From Azoarcus sp. (lineage in GTDB: Bacteria > Pseudomonadota > Gammaproteobacteria > Burkholderiales > Rhodocyclaceae), in NCBI GenBank assembly GCA_031268685.1, contig JAIRWW010000213.1, forward strand, positions 1 through 10,145: 10,145 nt of DNA, written 5' to 3'. The translations under genes were made by a program, and so were the position numbers. This document shows positions 1 to 5,668 of this stretch, piece by piece; the stretch's first letter is position 1, and each line of letters begins with the position of its first letter. The notes beneath the pieces are model-generated. The model was not told where the DNA came from. It did no database searches and saw nothing but the letters and a program-made list of their open reading frames with translations.

Positions 1-359
1 GAAGCCGCGATGGCCTGTGGAATGCCGCTGCCTTCCGTGCCGGGGAAAAACCGCGCGGTCAGCCATGCCAGCGCGGCGAATCCGGCTGGGGCGATGAAAA
101 GCGCGGCCCAGGGCGCGGCTGCGATCAGCCCGTGATGGATGTCTATGGCGTGGTCTGCGCCGATGGCGAACAGGATGGAAATCACCCCCGCCAGCAGGGC
201 CGCGCCCACCAGCAGCAGGCGTTTTCGCCAACTGCGCGGCGATATCCATGGCAGCATGTGGCGTGTGCCGCCGCGCGCGCGCAGCCTGCGTTGCGGGTGA
301 GCATTGTCGGATGCCGGGGCATCCGGGCCGGGAGGAATATCTGGAGGCTGTATGGGCAT
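1..359 (-). CDS. CLC-family chloride channel/transporter, N-terminal part (cut by window edge)
   Basis: This is the first 119 codons of a membrane protein that moves chloride across the inner membrane, either as a channel or as a Cl-/H+ exchanger. The reading frame is open from 359 down to the window edge. After a Pro-rich and Arg-rich cytoplasmic tail (residues 1-46) come two hydrophobic stretches, at about 47-66 and 78-103. They are followed by the motif GSGIPQ at residues 110-115, the chloride-selectivity signature of the CLC family (GSGIP, where Ser lines the anion path). The later GREGP motif, with the gating glutamate, lies outside the window, so channel and exchanger cannot be told apart. 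I chose the ATG at 357-359 because it is the first start after an in-frame stop. A second ATG at residue 35 would remove most of the tail, and neither start has a strong ribosome binding site. The gene is divergent from the di-iron protein gene. The family call is secure from the signature; the start is less so. Confidence 0.82.
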   Translation of the reverse strand, partial: MPIQPPDIPPGPDAPASDNAHPQRRLRARGGTRHMLPWISPRSWRKRLLLVGAALLAGVISILFAIGADHAIDIHHGLIAAAPWAALFIAPAGFAALAWLTARFFPGTEGSGIPQAIAA

Positions 360-468
360 GGGCGGCGCTAAACCCTTTGGGACAGAACCGTTGGGAAAAT
401 GTGAAAAAAGTCAAGTTCTATGAATTTAGAGAATGCTGGGGTGACGGGAAGAACGCTTCTGCGGTAGA

Positions 469-487
469 GTGCGTACTTGGTACGCGC
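469..487. promoter_or_regulatory. Dyad overlapping the -35 box upstream of the di-iron protein gene
   Basis: The arms GTGCGTAC (469-476) and GTACGCGC (480-487) form an 8-bp inverted repeat with one G-T wobble and a 3-base spacer TTG. The dyad covers the putative -35 hexamer at 477-482, so a protein bound here would interfere with RNA polymerase. It could be an operator for a dimeric regulator. I do not recognise the motif, and a chance palindrome is possible. Confidence 0.35.
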
Positions 488-504
488 GGGTGCGGACATA
501 TATT
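477..504 (+). promoter_or_regulatory. Putative sigma-70 promoter of the di-iron protein gene
   Basis: A -35-like box TTGGTA (477-482) and a -10-like box TATATT (499-504) are separated by 16 bases. The -10 matches five of six consensus bases and the -35 four of six. Transcription would begin near 511, leaving a very short leader, and the AGGGA at 510-514 would be at its very 5' end. That makes either the promoter or the ribosome binding site call uncertain. The rest of the 360-526 gap shows no other convincing element. Confidence 0.4.
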
Positions 505-526
505 TTTCTAGGGACATCTGAATACC

Positions 527-1297
527 ATGGCGGTTGAGCTTTTCAATGACGGCAAGCACGTTTGTCTGGCGTTCTACGATCTTGTCGATGAAGCTGCGGA
601 TCATGCGGTGCAGTGCAATCAGTTCCTAATTGTCGATGGCGAGCATGGCGCCCTGCTCGAACCGGGCGGCAACATGACCTATAACGGTCTGTTGATGAGT
701 ATGGCGCGATATTTTTACTCGCGCGACCTCGATTATATTTTCGCGTCGCACCAAGACCCCGACATCATCGCCTCGGCCAACAAATGGATGGTGACGACAA
801 ATTGCCGGGTGCTGATTTCCAAGCTGTGGGCGCGCTTTCTGCCTCATTTCACCACGGGCCGCAACTACTCCGACCGTATCATCGCCATCCCCGATGAGGG
901 CATGTCGGTGACGCTCGGCAACTGTAGGCTGAAGGCCATACCGGCGCATTTCCTGCATTCGGAAGGCAATTTCCAGATTTACGATCCAGTCTCCAAGATC
1001 CTGTTTTCGGGCGACCTTGGCGTCTCGCTGCTTGATCGTGCCGATGCCAGCAAGCCCGTGATCAACTTCGACAAGCATATTGAATTCATGGCCGGCTTCC
1101 ACCACCGCTACATGATTTCCAACAAGATTTGCCGCTACTGGGCGCAGATGGCGCGACAACTCGACATCCAGCAGATCGTGCCGCAACATGGCGCGCGCTT
1201 TGTGGGCAAGGCCATGGTCAATCGCTTCATCGACTGGGTCGAAGATCTCCAGTGCGGCGTCGACTTCATGACGCAGGACAATTACCGCATTCCATAA
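527..1297 (+). CDS. Oxygen-binding di-iron protein, metallo-beta-lactamase fold (ODP/FprA-like)
   Basis: This 256-residue protein resembles the di-iron beta-lactamase-like domain of flavo-diiron proteins (FprA, flavorubredoxin) but lacks the flavodoxin domain. Visible metal ligands are H75, D77 and D79 in the motif HQDPD, H144 in LHSEGN, D163 in SGDLG and H221 in PQHG. The final His of the FprA motif HxExDH is replaced by Ile80. As I recall the family, this pattern fits the ODP proteins, which bind O2 at a di-iron site and act as sensors rather than NO or O2 reductases. The start has AGGGA 12 bases upstream, somewhat far. There is no signal peptide or membrane segment, so it is probably cytoplasmic. 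It is transcribed alone and converges on the EAL-HDOD gene. A role in oxygen or redox sensing is inferred; a reductase partnered with a separate flavoprotein, or a hydrolase, is possible. Confidence 0.85.
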   Translation: MAVELFNDGKHVCLAFYDLVDEAADHAVQCNQFLIVDGEHGALLEPGGNMTYNGLLMSMARYFYSRDLDYIFASHQDPDIIASANKWMVTTNCRVLISKLWARFLPHFTTGRNYSDRIIAIPDEGMSVTLGNCRLKAIPAHFLHSEGNFQIYDPVSKILFSGDLGVSLLDRADASKPVINFDKHIEFMAGFHHRYMISNKICRYWAQMARQLDIQQIVPQHGARFVGKAMVNRFIDWVEDLQCGVDFMTQDNYRIP

Positions 1298-1353
1298 GGC
1301 GGTACCCGCCGCGCCCGGGGTTCTTCGCTCTGCGAAGCCGGGGCCGTGCGGCG
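1298..1353. terminator. Hairpin-rich spacer between convergent genes (possible bidirectional terminator)
   Basis: The spacer between two convergent genes holds three nested or adjacent dyads. GGCGG/CCGCC (1298-1310) has a 3-base loop. CTTCGC/GCGAAG (1323-1337) also has a 3-base loop. The outer arms CGCCGC (1307-1312) and GCGGCG (1348-1353) can close over the latter. No clear T-run follows on either strand, so it is not a textbook intrinsic terminator, but the position fits a shared 3' end. Confidence 0.4.
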
Positions 1354-1357
1354 TGCT

Positions 1358-2800
1358 CTAGTCCGAATCTTCTTCTTGTTGCAGAGTCAGCGTCCAGGCC
1401 AGGGCGTCCATGTACCAGATTGACGCCTGCTCGGGATCGACGCCGCAGGCGGCGGCAATGCTAACGATGCTGCTCACGTCCATGTGTTCGCAGGCTTTCG
1501 CCAACGCCAGTGTGGAGGCGTAGGGGCCGGTGCTGTCCAGGATGGCATCCCGGATTGCGGTGTCGATGTTCAGCGATTCCAGCGCATGATCCAGCGGCTG
1601 TTGCAAAATAACATCGATCAACGATAGCAGGCCGGTCAGGAACATCGCCTCGCGCTCAAGCGGCGGGCGCTGCGTGGCGATCAACTCCATGGTGCGCGCC
1701 CTTACCAGCGCAGCTTCGAGCACCGCGCCAGCGCGCGGCTGGTTGCGATTGCTGGCGCATAACATCAGTGCCAGCCAGCGCCGCAGCGGCTCGCGCCCGA
1801 GCAGGATCAGCGCGCGTTCTATCGAGGCGACGTGCTCGCGCAAGCCGGTGGCCGCCGAATTTATGTAGCGCAGCAAGCGCAAGGTGATGGCTCCATCCTG
1901 CTTGAGCAATGCGACGATTTCCGGCGTATCGGCGTCCTGGCGCAACTTGTTGAGCAACATGGCCAAATGCGAATAATTGGGACCTAGATTTTGTTTTGTC
2001 CAGCTTTCGCGGCTGGTGATGAAGGGGCCTTGGAACAAAGTGGTGCCAATCTTGAAACAAAAATCGAAATCCTCCATAGCGGGCAGATCGCGCGCCAGCA
2101 GCGCCGCTTGCGGCGCTATCTTGAGAATATGCCTAACGAGTTTCATTCCGTGCTCGATATCGACGTGTGGCCCCTGGAGGCAAACCACGTCGATTTCACC
2201 TATCAGGTGGAAATACTCGGGAATTTCCACCGGATCGGGGATACCGATCCGATAGCCCATCGCGCGCAGAGTCCTGATGTTTTTGACCAGCTCTGTCGCC
2301 GGCGGTGCATCCGATCCTTCAATGGGTTTGATGATGAAACAGGTATTGGCCGCCGGAAGCAGCTTCAGAACCGGATGCCCGAGAAAAGAATCCGGCGTTT
2401 CGATGAATGCGATGCGATGGCCGAGAAGCTGCCCGATATTGGCTTGCGCGATGTTCTGCACCAGCACTTCAGTATAAAGATGCAAAATCCGCCGGCTTTG
2501 CGGGCGGATATGCGCGTGCGCAGCGTTCTGGAGCATGAACTGATAGCCGGCGATTTTTTGTTGCCGGTTCAGGACGGCCTCGCGGCAAATAATGGCGGCG
2601 CCTATATTGTGTGCATGCTTGAGATTGTGTGCATGCTCGGGATTCACCGCAGGCGTCTGCGTCGCCGACGCTTCCTGCCGCAAGGGAGCCTGCTGGTTGA
2701 GCATCTCGAACGCGGCGGGAAGCGCTTTTTCGTCGGCCACATTCCTTTGGGGAGCAAGCGGCGGACGTCGGAGCAACCAGCAAAACAGTCTGTTCAGCAT
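1358..2800 (-). CDS. Degenerate EAL domain plus HDOD domain signalling protein (YuxH-like)
   Basis: This 480-residue protein has a poorly conserved N-terminal region with a His-rich linker (about 1-68). An EAL-like domain follows at about 69-265, then an HDOD (modified HD) domain at about 275-475. The EAL domain starts with CREAVLNRQQKIAGYQF, matching the opening of YuxH-type proteins, and ends with FQGPF (256-260). The EAL signature is missing, and GYRIGIPDP stands where the catalytic DDFGTG region should be, so c-di-GMP hydrolysis is unlikely. In the HDOD part, LLRYINSAATGL (309-320) and the segment from SIERALILLG to RRWLALML (327-347) are typical. There is no receiver or membrane segment. 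The ATG at 2798-2800 has AGGA 8 bases upstream and lies 30 bases after the DUF1841 gene, so the two are probably co-transcribed. Its partners and signal are unknown; a protein-protein signalling role is inferred. Confidence 0.85.
   Translation of the reverse strand: MLNRLFCWLLRRPPLAPQRNVADEKALPAAFEMLNQQAPLRQEASATQTPAVNPEHAHNLKHAHNIGAAIICREAVLNRQQKIAGYQFMLQNAAHAHIRPQSRRILHLYTEVLVQNIAQANIGQLLGHRIAFIETPDSFLGHPVLKLLPAANTCFIIKPIEGSDAPPATELVKNIRTLRAMGYRIGIPDPVEIPEYFHLIGEIDVVCLQGPHVDIEHGMKLVRHILKIAPQAALLARDLPAMEDFDFCFKIGTTLFQGPFITSRESWTKQNLGPNYSHLAMLLNKLRQDADTPEIVALLKQDGAITLRLLRYINSAATGLREHVASIERALILLGREPLRRWLALMLCASNRNQPRAGAVLEAALVRARTMELIATQRPPLEREAMFLTGLLSLIDVILQQPLDHALESLNIDTAIRDAILDSTGPYASTLALAKACEHMDVSSIVSIAAACGVDPEQASIWYMDALAWTLTLQQEEDSD
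2606..2637. repeat. Two-copy 18-bp-period tandem repeat encoding a His-rich linker
   Basis: The 14-base unit ATTGTGTGCATGCT occurs at 2606-2619 and again at 2624-2637. The 18-base period adds exactly six residues, so the EAL-HDOD protein (minus strand) reads EHAHNL then KHAHNI at residues 55-66. The sequence identity suggests a recent in-frame slippage duplication. Confidence 0.85.
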
Positions 2801-2830
2801 CGTGGCATTCCTGCTTCCTTATTCTGCATT

Positions 2831-3271
2831 TCAATCCCGGATGGGAGGCATGCCCGCACGCCTGCGGGCACTGTCGATATATGCGCTTCCGTCGGGCGAT
2901 GCGCCGTCGCGCATCGCCCGGAACATCGTTTCACCGAGGCTGTCGAGCAATTCGTGCATGGCGGAATGGCGGCCATAGCGGCGGCACAAAGCTTCAAATA
3001 CGGTGCGGATGCCGGGAGGCTGGTCGATGGAAATCTGTTCCTCGATGGCCAGATGCAGGGACAAATGCAAAAAAGGATTGGTCTGACCGTCTTCCGGGGG
3101 AAACTCGCGCGCCAGAGCGTTCGCGCTTTCGAGCAGATCGTGATATTCGGGATGTTCCAGCACGATGCCGGCGGCAATCGTTTCGAGCGCGCTCAGCACC
3201 TCCCGGTTCCTGTGTTTGCGCCAAGCGCCGATAAAAAAATCCCGAACCTGCTCACGGGTTGGATTGAACAT
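2831..3271 (-). CDS. DUF1841 family protein
   Basis: This small soluble protein of 146 residues has no known reaction. It is recognised from MFNPTREQVRDFF at the N terminus, ILEHPEYHDLL-like sequence at about 34-44, PEDGQTNPFLHLSLHLAIEEQ at about 57-77 and SIDQPPGI just after. These are the conserved parts of DUF1841 as I know it. It has no signal peptide or membrane segment. The frame is open further upstream, to 3469, but the ATG at 3269-3271 is preferred. It begins the family's conserved MFNP, and AGGA lies 9 bases before it. The upstream extension is unlike the family. The gene is followed after 30 bases by the EAL-HDOD gene, so the two probably share a transcript. Confidence 0.85.
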   Translation of the reverse strand: MFNPTREQVRDFFIGAWRKHRNREVLSALETIAAGIVLEHPEYHDLLESANALAREFPPEDGQTNPFLHLSLHLAIEEQISIDQPPGIRTVFEALCRRYGRHSAMHELLDSLGETMFRAMRDGASPDGSAYIDSARRRAGMPPIRD

Positions 3272-3627
3272 TATTGTCAGTCCTGAAATCGTTTTTCCGG
3301 GAAAATCCCGGCCTTGGCTGGAATTCCGGGCAAACCTTGAATTTTCCCCGTGAGGCCAGGCGGTATTTTCCCTCTTGCAAAGCGAAACCCGTGTGCAACT
3401 TGCCGTGTGTTGTGGTTTTTTGCGATATGGCGCAACACAAAGGCATGCGCTTGCGATATGCGCGCCCAAGCGGCTTATATCGCGTCATGCTCGTGCGCGA
3501 TTTTTTGGGGACAATGATGGAAGACCATAAATTAATGGCATATAAGGACTATGCCGCGTCCGCCGGATACGGCGCGGAAGGCGCTGCCCCCCGCCGCCGC
3601 CGGTTCAGGGCGCTGGTAAATGCCGGT
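3272..3627. other. 356-base gap with several dyads, no convincing gene
   Basis: This stretch separates the DUF1841 gene from the 3' end of the WD40 gene, both on the minus strand. It should carry the DUF1841 promoter and the WD40 terminator, but I find no clean consensus for either. Dyads seen are CCGGGA/TCCCGG (3297-3311) in the DUF1841 5' leader, GCGATAT (3453-3459) with ATATCGC (3477-3483), and a GC-rich one at 3554-3577 with GCCG-GATA-CGGC at its tip. TGCGATATG occurs directly repeated at 3421 and 3452. A plus-strand open frame through here continues antisense into the WD40 gene and looks spurious. Confidence 0.5.
3479..3506 (+). terminator. Terminator-like hairpin plus T-run on the plus strand
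   Basis: ATCGCG (3479-3484) pairs perfectly with CGCGAT (3496-3501). CA/TG can extend the stem inward past one bulged T, and five more T residues follow (3502-3506). This has the form of an intrinsic terminator for plus-strand transcription, but no plus-strand gene ends here. It may stop read-through or end an unseen short RNA. Confidence 0.3.
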
Positions 3628-3639
3628 TCAGGGCGCTGG
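3600..3639. repeat. 17-base direct repeat (23-base period) across the WD40 stop codon
   Basis: CCGGTTCAGGGCGCTGG occurs at 3600-3616 and 3623-3639, and the neighbouring bases AAAT are also shared. The copy at 3623 contains the TGA stop of the WD40 gene (3628-3630, minus strand) and its last codons. The second copy lies just beyond the stop. Because 23 is not a multiple of three, the copy beyond the stop does not preserve the frame. Confidence 0.8.
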
Positions 3640-5073
3640 CAAATCCGCGAAAATCTTCCGGTAAGGCTCGTCGCCCATGAGGAGGCTCCATTCCTCGCGG
3701 CTCAGGTTGCGCCCGGTAATCTTGCGGTCGCGCGTGACGTCCCACAGGCGGATGGTGTGATCCATGCTCGCCGAAGCCAGGCTGCGGCCATCCGGACTGA
3801 ACGACACACTGCGAACCTGCCTTGCATGACCGCGCAACGGTTTACCCAGGATTTGCCGGCTTTCGGCGTCCCAAAGGCAGACGGCCCTATTCTTGTTCCC
3901 GCATGGCGAAGCCAGAGTGCGGCCATCCGGGCTGAACGACACATCCCCCGGCGTCTGATCGTCTGCCAGTTCGTATGACAGTTCGCCCAGGGATTGCCGA
4001 CGCTCGACGTCCCACAGGCGGATGGTGTTGTCCTCGCTTGTCGAAGCCAGGATGCGGCCATCCGGGCTGAACGACACATATGCGACCTGTTCCGTATGCC
4101 CACGCAATGGTTCGCCCAGGGATTGTCCGCGCCCGACGTCCCACAGGCGGATGGTGTTGTCTTCAAAACCTGCCGAGGCCAGACTGCGGCCATCCGGACT
4201 GAACGATATGTGCCGAACAAAATTCGGATGCCCGCGCAATTCGTACAGGGGCTTGGGGGTCTCGACGTCCCACAGGCGGATGCTGTGGTCATCGCTTGCC
4301 GAAGCCAGTGTGCGGCCATCAGGGCTGAACGATATTCCTCTAATGCTGTCCGCATGGCCGGTGAGTTTGTACAAGGCTTGCCTGCGCTCGACGTTCCACA
4401 GAAGGATGCTTAGATCATTGTTTGCCGAAGCCAGTGTGCGGCCATCCGGACTGAACGCCAGATACGTAAACGATTCATGTGTATCCCCACTTAATTTGTC
4501 CAGGAGCCGTTGGTTTTCGACATCCCACAGGCGGATGATGTTATCAGCCAAATGTGTCGAAGCCAGTATGCGGCCATCTGGACTGAGCGCTACATGCTGA
4601 AGAAAATCCGCACGTCCCCGCAACGGTTTGCCAAGCGATTGTTGGCGCTCGACGTCCCACAGGCGGATGGTGTAGTCGAAGCTTACCGAAGCCATTTTGC
4701 GGCCATCCGGAGTGAACAACACATAATCGACATAGCTCGTATGCCCGCGCAACGGCTCGCCCAACGGTCGTCCGCGCTTGACGCCCCAAAGCATGATGGT
4801 CTGATCGTCGCTGGCCGAAACGAGGGTGCGCCCATCCCGGCTGAACGACAGATAGTGGATTTTGCCTTTATGTCCGCGCAACGGCTCGCCCGTCGCTTTT
4901 CCGCTTGCGGCATCCCGCAGGTGGATGTTGCCGTCCGCGTCCGCTGCGGCGCGGGTGCCGCCGTCCGGGCTGGACACTTCCGGAGGCAAGTCTGCCGCCT
5001 CTGCCAATGTCGCCCCGAGCGCCAGCAGCGCCGCGCACAGCACCGTGCGATGCCGGGAAAAAGACAATTTCAT
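3628..5073 (-). CDS. Exported WD40-repeat beta-propeller protein
   Basis: With the start at 5071-5073 this is a 481-residue protein. MKLSFSRHR followed by a hydrophobic core and AEA at residues 24-26 forms a signal peptide, probably cut after residue 26, so the protein is likely periplasmic. Nine clear WD40 repeats of about 42-46 residues follow, each with SFSPDGRxLAS-like and IRLWDV-like strands, plus one degenerate repeat just after the signal peptide. The C-terminal tail NLSREEWSLLMGDEPYR is a common end of bacterial WD40 proteins. Such proteins act as binding scaffolds; no catalytic residue can be named and the partner is unknown. The 5073 start has GGAG 10 bases upstream. The frame is open further to an ATG at 5182-5184, which has a better AAGGAG 8 bases upstream and would add 37 residues before the signal peptide. 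I prefer 5073 because the signal peptide then starts the protein. The gene is divergent from the ribosomal operon. Confidence 0.8.
   Translation of the reverse strand: MKLSFSRHRTVLCAALLALGATLAEAADLPPEVSSPDGGTRAAADADGNIHLRDAASGKATGEPLRGHKGKIHYLSFSRDGRTLVSASDDQTIMLWGVKRGRPLGEPLRGHTSYVDYVLFTPDGRKMASVSFDYTIRLWDVERQQSLGKPLRGRADFLQHVALSPDGRILASTHLADNIIRLWDVENQRLLDKLSGDTHESFTYLAFSPDGRTLASANNDLSILLWNVERRQALYKLTGHADSIRGISFSPDGRTLASASDDHSIRLWDVETPKPLYELRGHPNFVRHISFSPDGRSLASAGFEDNTIRLWDVGRGQSLGEPLRGHTEQVAYVSFSPDGRILASTSEDNTIRLWDVERRQSLGELSYELADDQTPGDVSFSPDGRTLASPCGNKNRAVCLWDAESRQILGKPLRGHARQVRSVSFSPDGRSLASASMDHTIRLWDVTRDRKITGRNLSREEWSLLMGDEPYRKIFADLPAP
3736..4669. repeat. Near-identical internal DNA repeats (about 129-base period) in the WD40 gene
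   Basis: The 19-mer GACGTCCCACAGGCGGATG occurs perfectly at 3736, 4006, 4135, 4264 and 4651 on the plus strand, and with one or two changes at 4519 and 4390. A more diverged copy lies near 3868. Spacings are 126-132 bases, one WD40 repeat each. Identity at the nucleotide level points to recent expansion or gene conversion between repeats. Confidence 0.85.
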
Positions 5074-5100
5074 CAAAAACTGACTCCGGTTGGAAACCTC

Positions 5101-5171
5101 CCCCTTCATGGGGATAATCGGGCACGGGAGGGGCGTAAGCCCTTCCGTGTCTTGTCGCCCGGTTACGGGCG
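5101..5171. repeat. Cluster of three hairpins in the 5' region of the WD40 gene (REP-like)
   Basis: Three stem-loops lie side by side. CCCC/GGGG (5101-5113) has a 5-base loop. A long stem, CACGGGAGGGGC (5123-5134) with GCCCTTCCGTG (5139-5149), has a GTAA loop and one bulged G. CGCCCG/CGGGCG (5156-5171) has a 4-base loop. They sit between the strong ribosome binding site before 5184 and the signal-peptide methionine at 5073. The arrangement resembles extragenic palindromic repeats, but only one copy is in the window. Confidence 0.55.
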
Positions 5172-5184
5172 TGGATTGAAACAT

Positions 5185-5552
5185 GATGACATCTCCTTGA
5201 TGAATGGGTTGTCCGGCAAATGCCGCTTGCCATGAGTTTTGGGAACTGGCCGCCCCTAGGGGTGGGATTGTCCTGTTTTTACAGTAAAGGGGCAAAAGTC
5301 ACGGAGACCGTGTGGATTCCAGGCGTCTCCCGCGCAAGCCGTAGTGGTTTGCCGATGAAGGCGGATGTGTCCGGAGCAGGTGAGTCTGTGCGCCAGCCAG
5401 CCGTGCTCTTTCACGGGATCGAAGGCGGCGCTTCCGGTGCAAAGGAGCGCCAGCGGCATCCATAGGATTTATTGATACAGCCCGGCGGGGCCTGGTGTTC
5501 GACGCAGCCGTCGTGGAAGGCAATGCTTCGTTCCGGGAACAGAAATGGGCGC
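5185..5552. other. Intergenic region between the WD40 gene and the rplC promoter; no gene seen
   Basis: This stretch holds the probable WD40 promoter near 5267-5295, a perfect palindrome CCCCTAGGGG (5253-5262) and a small hairpin CACGG/CCGTG (5300-5312). Short open frames on both strands resemble no protein I know and have no good ribosome binding sites. In particular I see no S10 (rpsJ) or EF-Tu (tuf) sequence or remnant, which would be expected before rplC in this class. Confidence 0.6.
5267..5295 (-). promoter_or_regulatory. Putative promoter of the WD40 gene, with a dyad in its spacer
   Basis: Read on the minus strand, TTGCCC (5290-5295) and GACAAT (5267-5272) are 17 bases apart, each matching four of six sigma-70 consensus bases. 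The spacer contains CTGT-TTTT-ACAG (5273-5284), a 12-base symmetrical element that could be an operator. Its shape recalls a LexA box, but the half-site spacing is too short for the E. coli type. Confidence 0.35.
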
Positions 5553-5582
5553 TTGCAATCCTTTTGTCTTCACGGTTATAAT
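5553..5582 (+). promoter_or_regulatory. Strong sigma-70 promoter of the rplC operon
   Basis: TTGCAA (5553-5558) and a perfect TATAAT (5577-5582) are separated by 18 bases. Transcription would begin near 5589, giving a leader of about 80 bases before rplC. This is the best promoter in the window and fits a highly expressed ribosomal protein operon. Confidence 0.75.
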
Positions 5583-5588
5583 CTGCGG

Positions 5589-5668
5589 CTTTTCGGGGGT
5601 CGCCCGCCAAGGCGGCCTATCAACAGGTACACCGTCCGCCAATCGCAGCGGACGATGAGGAGAACAAC
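5589..5668 (+). promoter_or_regulatory. rplC mRNA leader with two hairpins
   Basis: The inferred leader can form CCGCC/GGCGG near 5604-5615 with a very small loop. It can also form GTCCGC (5634-5639) with GCGGAC (5648-5653) around an 8-base loop. The second hairpin ends four bases before the strong ribosome binding site GAGGAG (5657-5662), which is 6 bases from the rplC ATG. In E. coli the S10 operon leader is bound by L4, encoded by the second gene here; a similar feedback role is possible but unproven. Confidence 0.45.

Noticed and set aside
1991..3286. 431-codon plus-strand open frame antisense to the EAL-HDOD and DUF1841 genes
   Set aside because: Both minus-strand genes match known families over their whole length. 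The plus frame is a GC-rich shadow with no recognisable domain.
3272..3469. 66-codon N-terminal extension of the DUF1841 frame
   Set aside because: It is unlike the family, while the internal ATG at 3269-3271 begins the conserved MFNP motif and has AGGA at good spacing.
3274..3978. 234-codon plus-strand open frame across the gap and into the WD40 gene
   Set aside because: Its second half is the antisense of WD40 repeats and shows the same periodicity. The first part resembles no family, and the start has no clear ribosome binding site.
3736..4669. Possible CRISPR array because of regularly spaced repeats
   Set aside because: The repeats are coding WD40 units with a period of about 129 bases. 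The sequence between them is itself repeated, not unique spacers.
5468..5580. Plus-strand open stretch reading protein-like sequence (ending near TATAAT)
   Set aside because: It has no start codon in a useful place, does not resemble S10 or any known protein, and ends inside the promoter.
5299..5610. 103-codon minus-strand open frame upstream of rplC
   Set aside because: The protein is Arg-rich with no family resemblance, no ribosome binding site was found, and it runs antisense through the rplC promoter.
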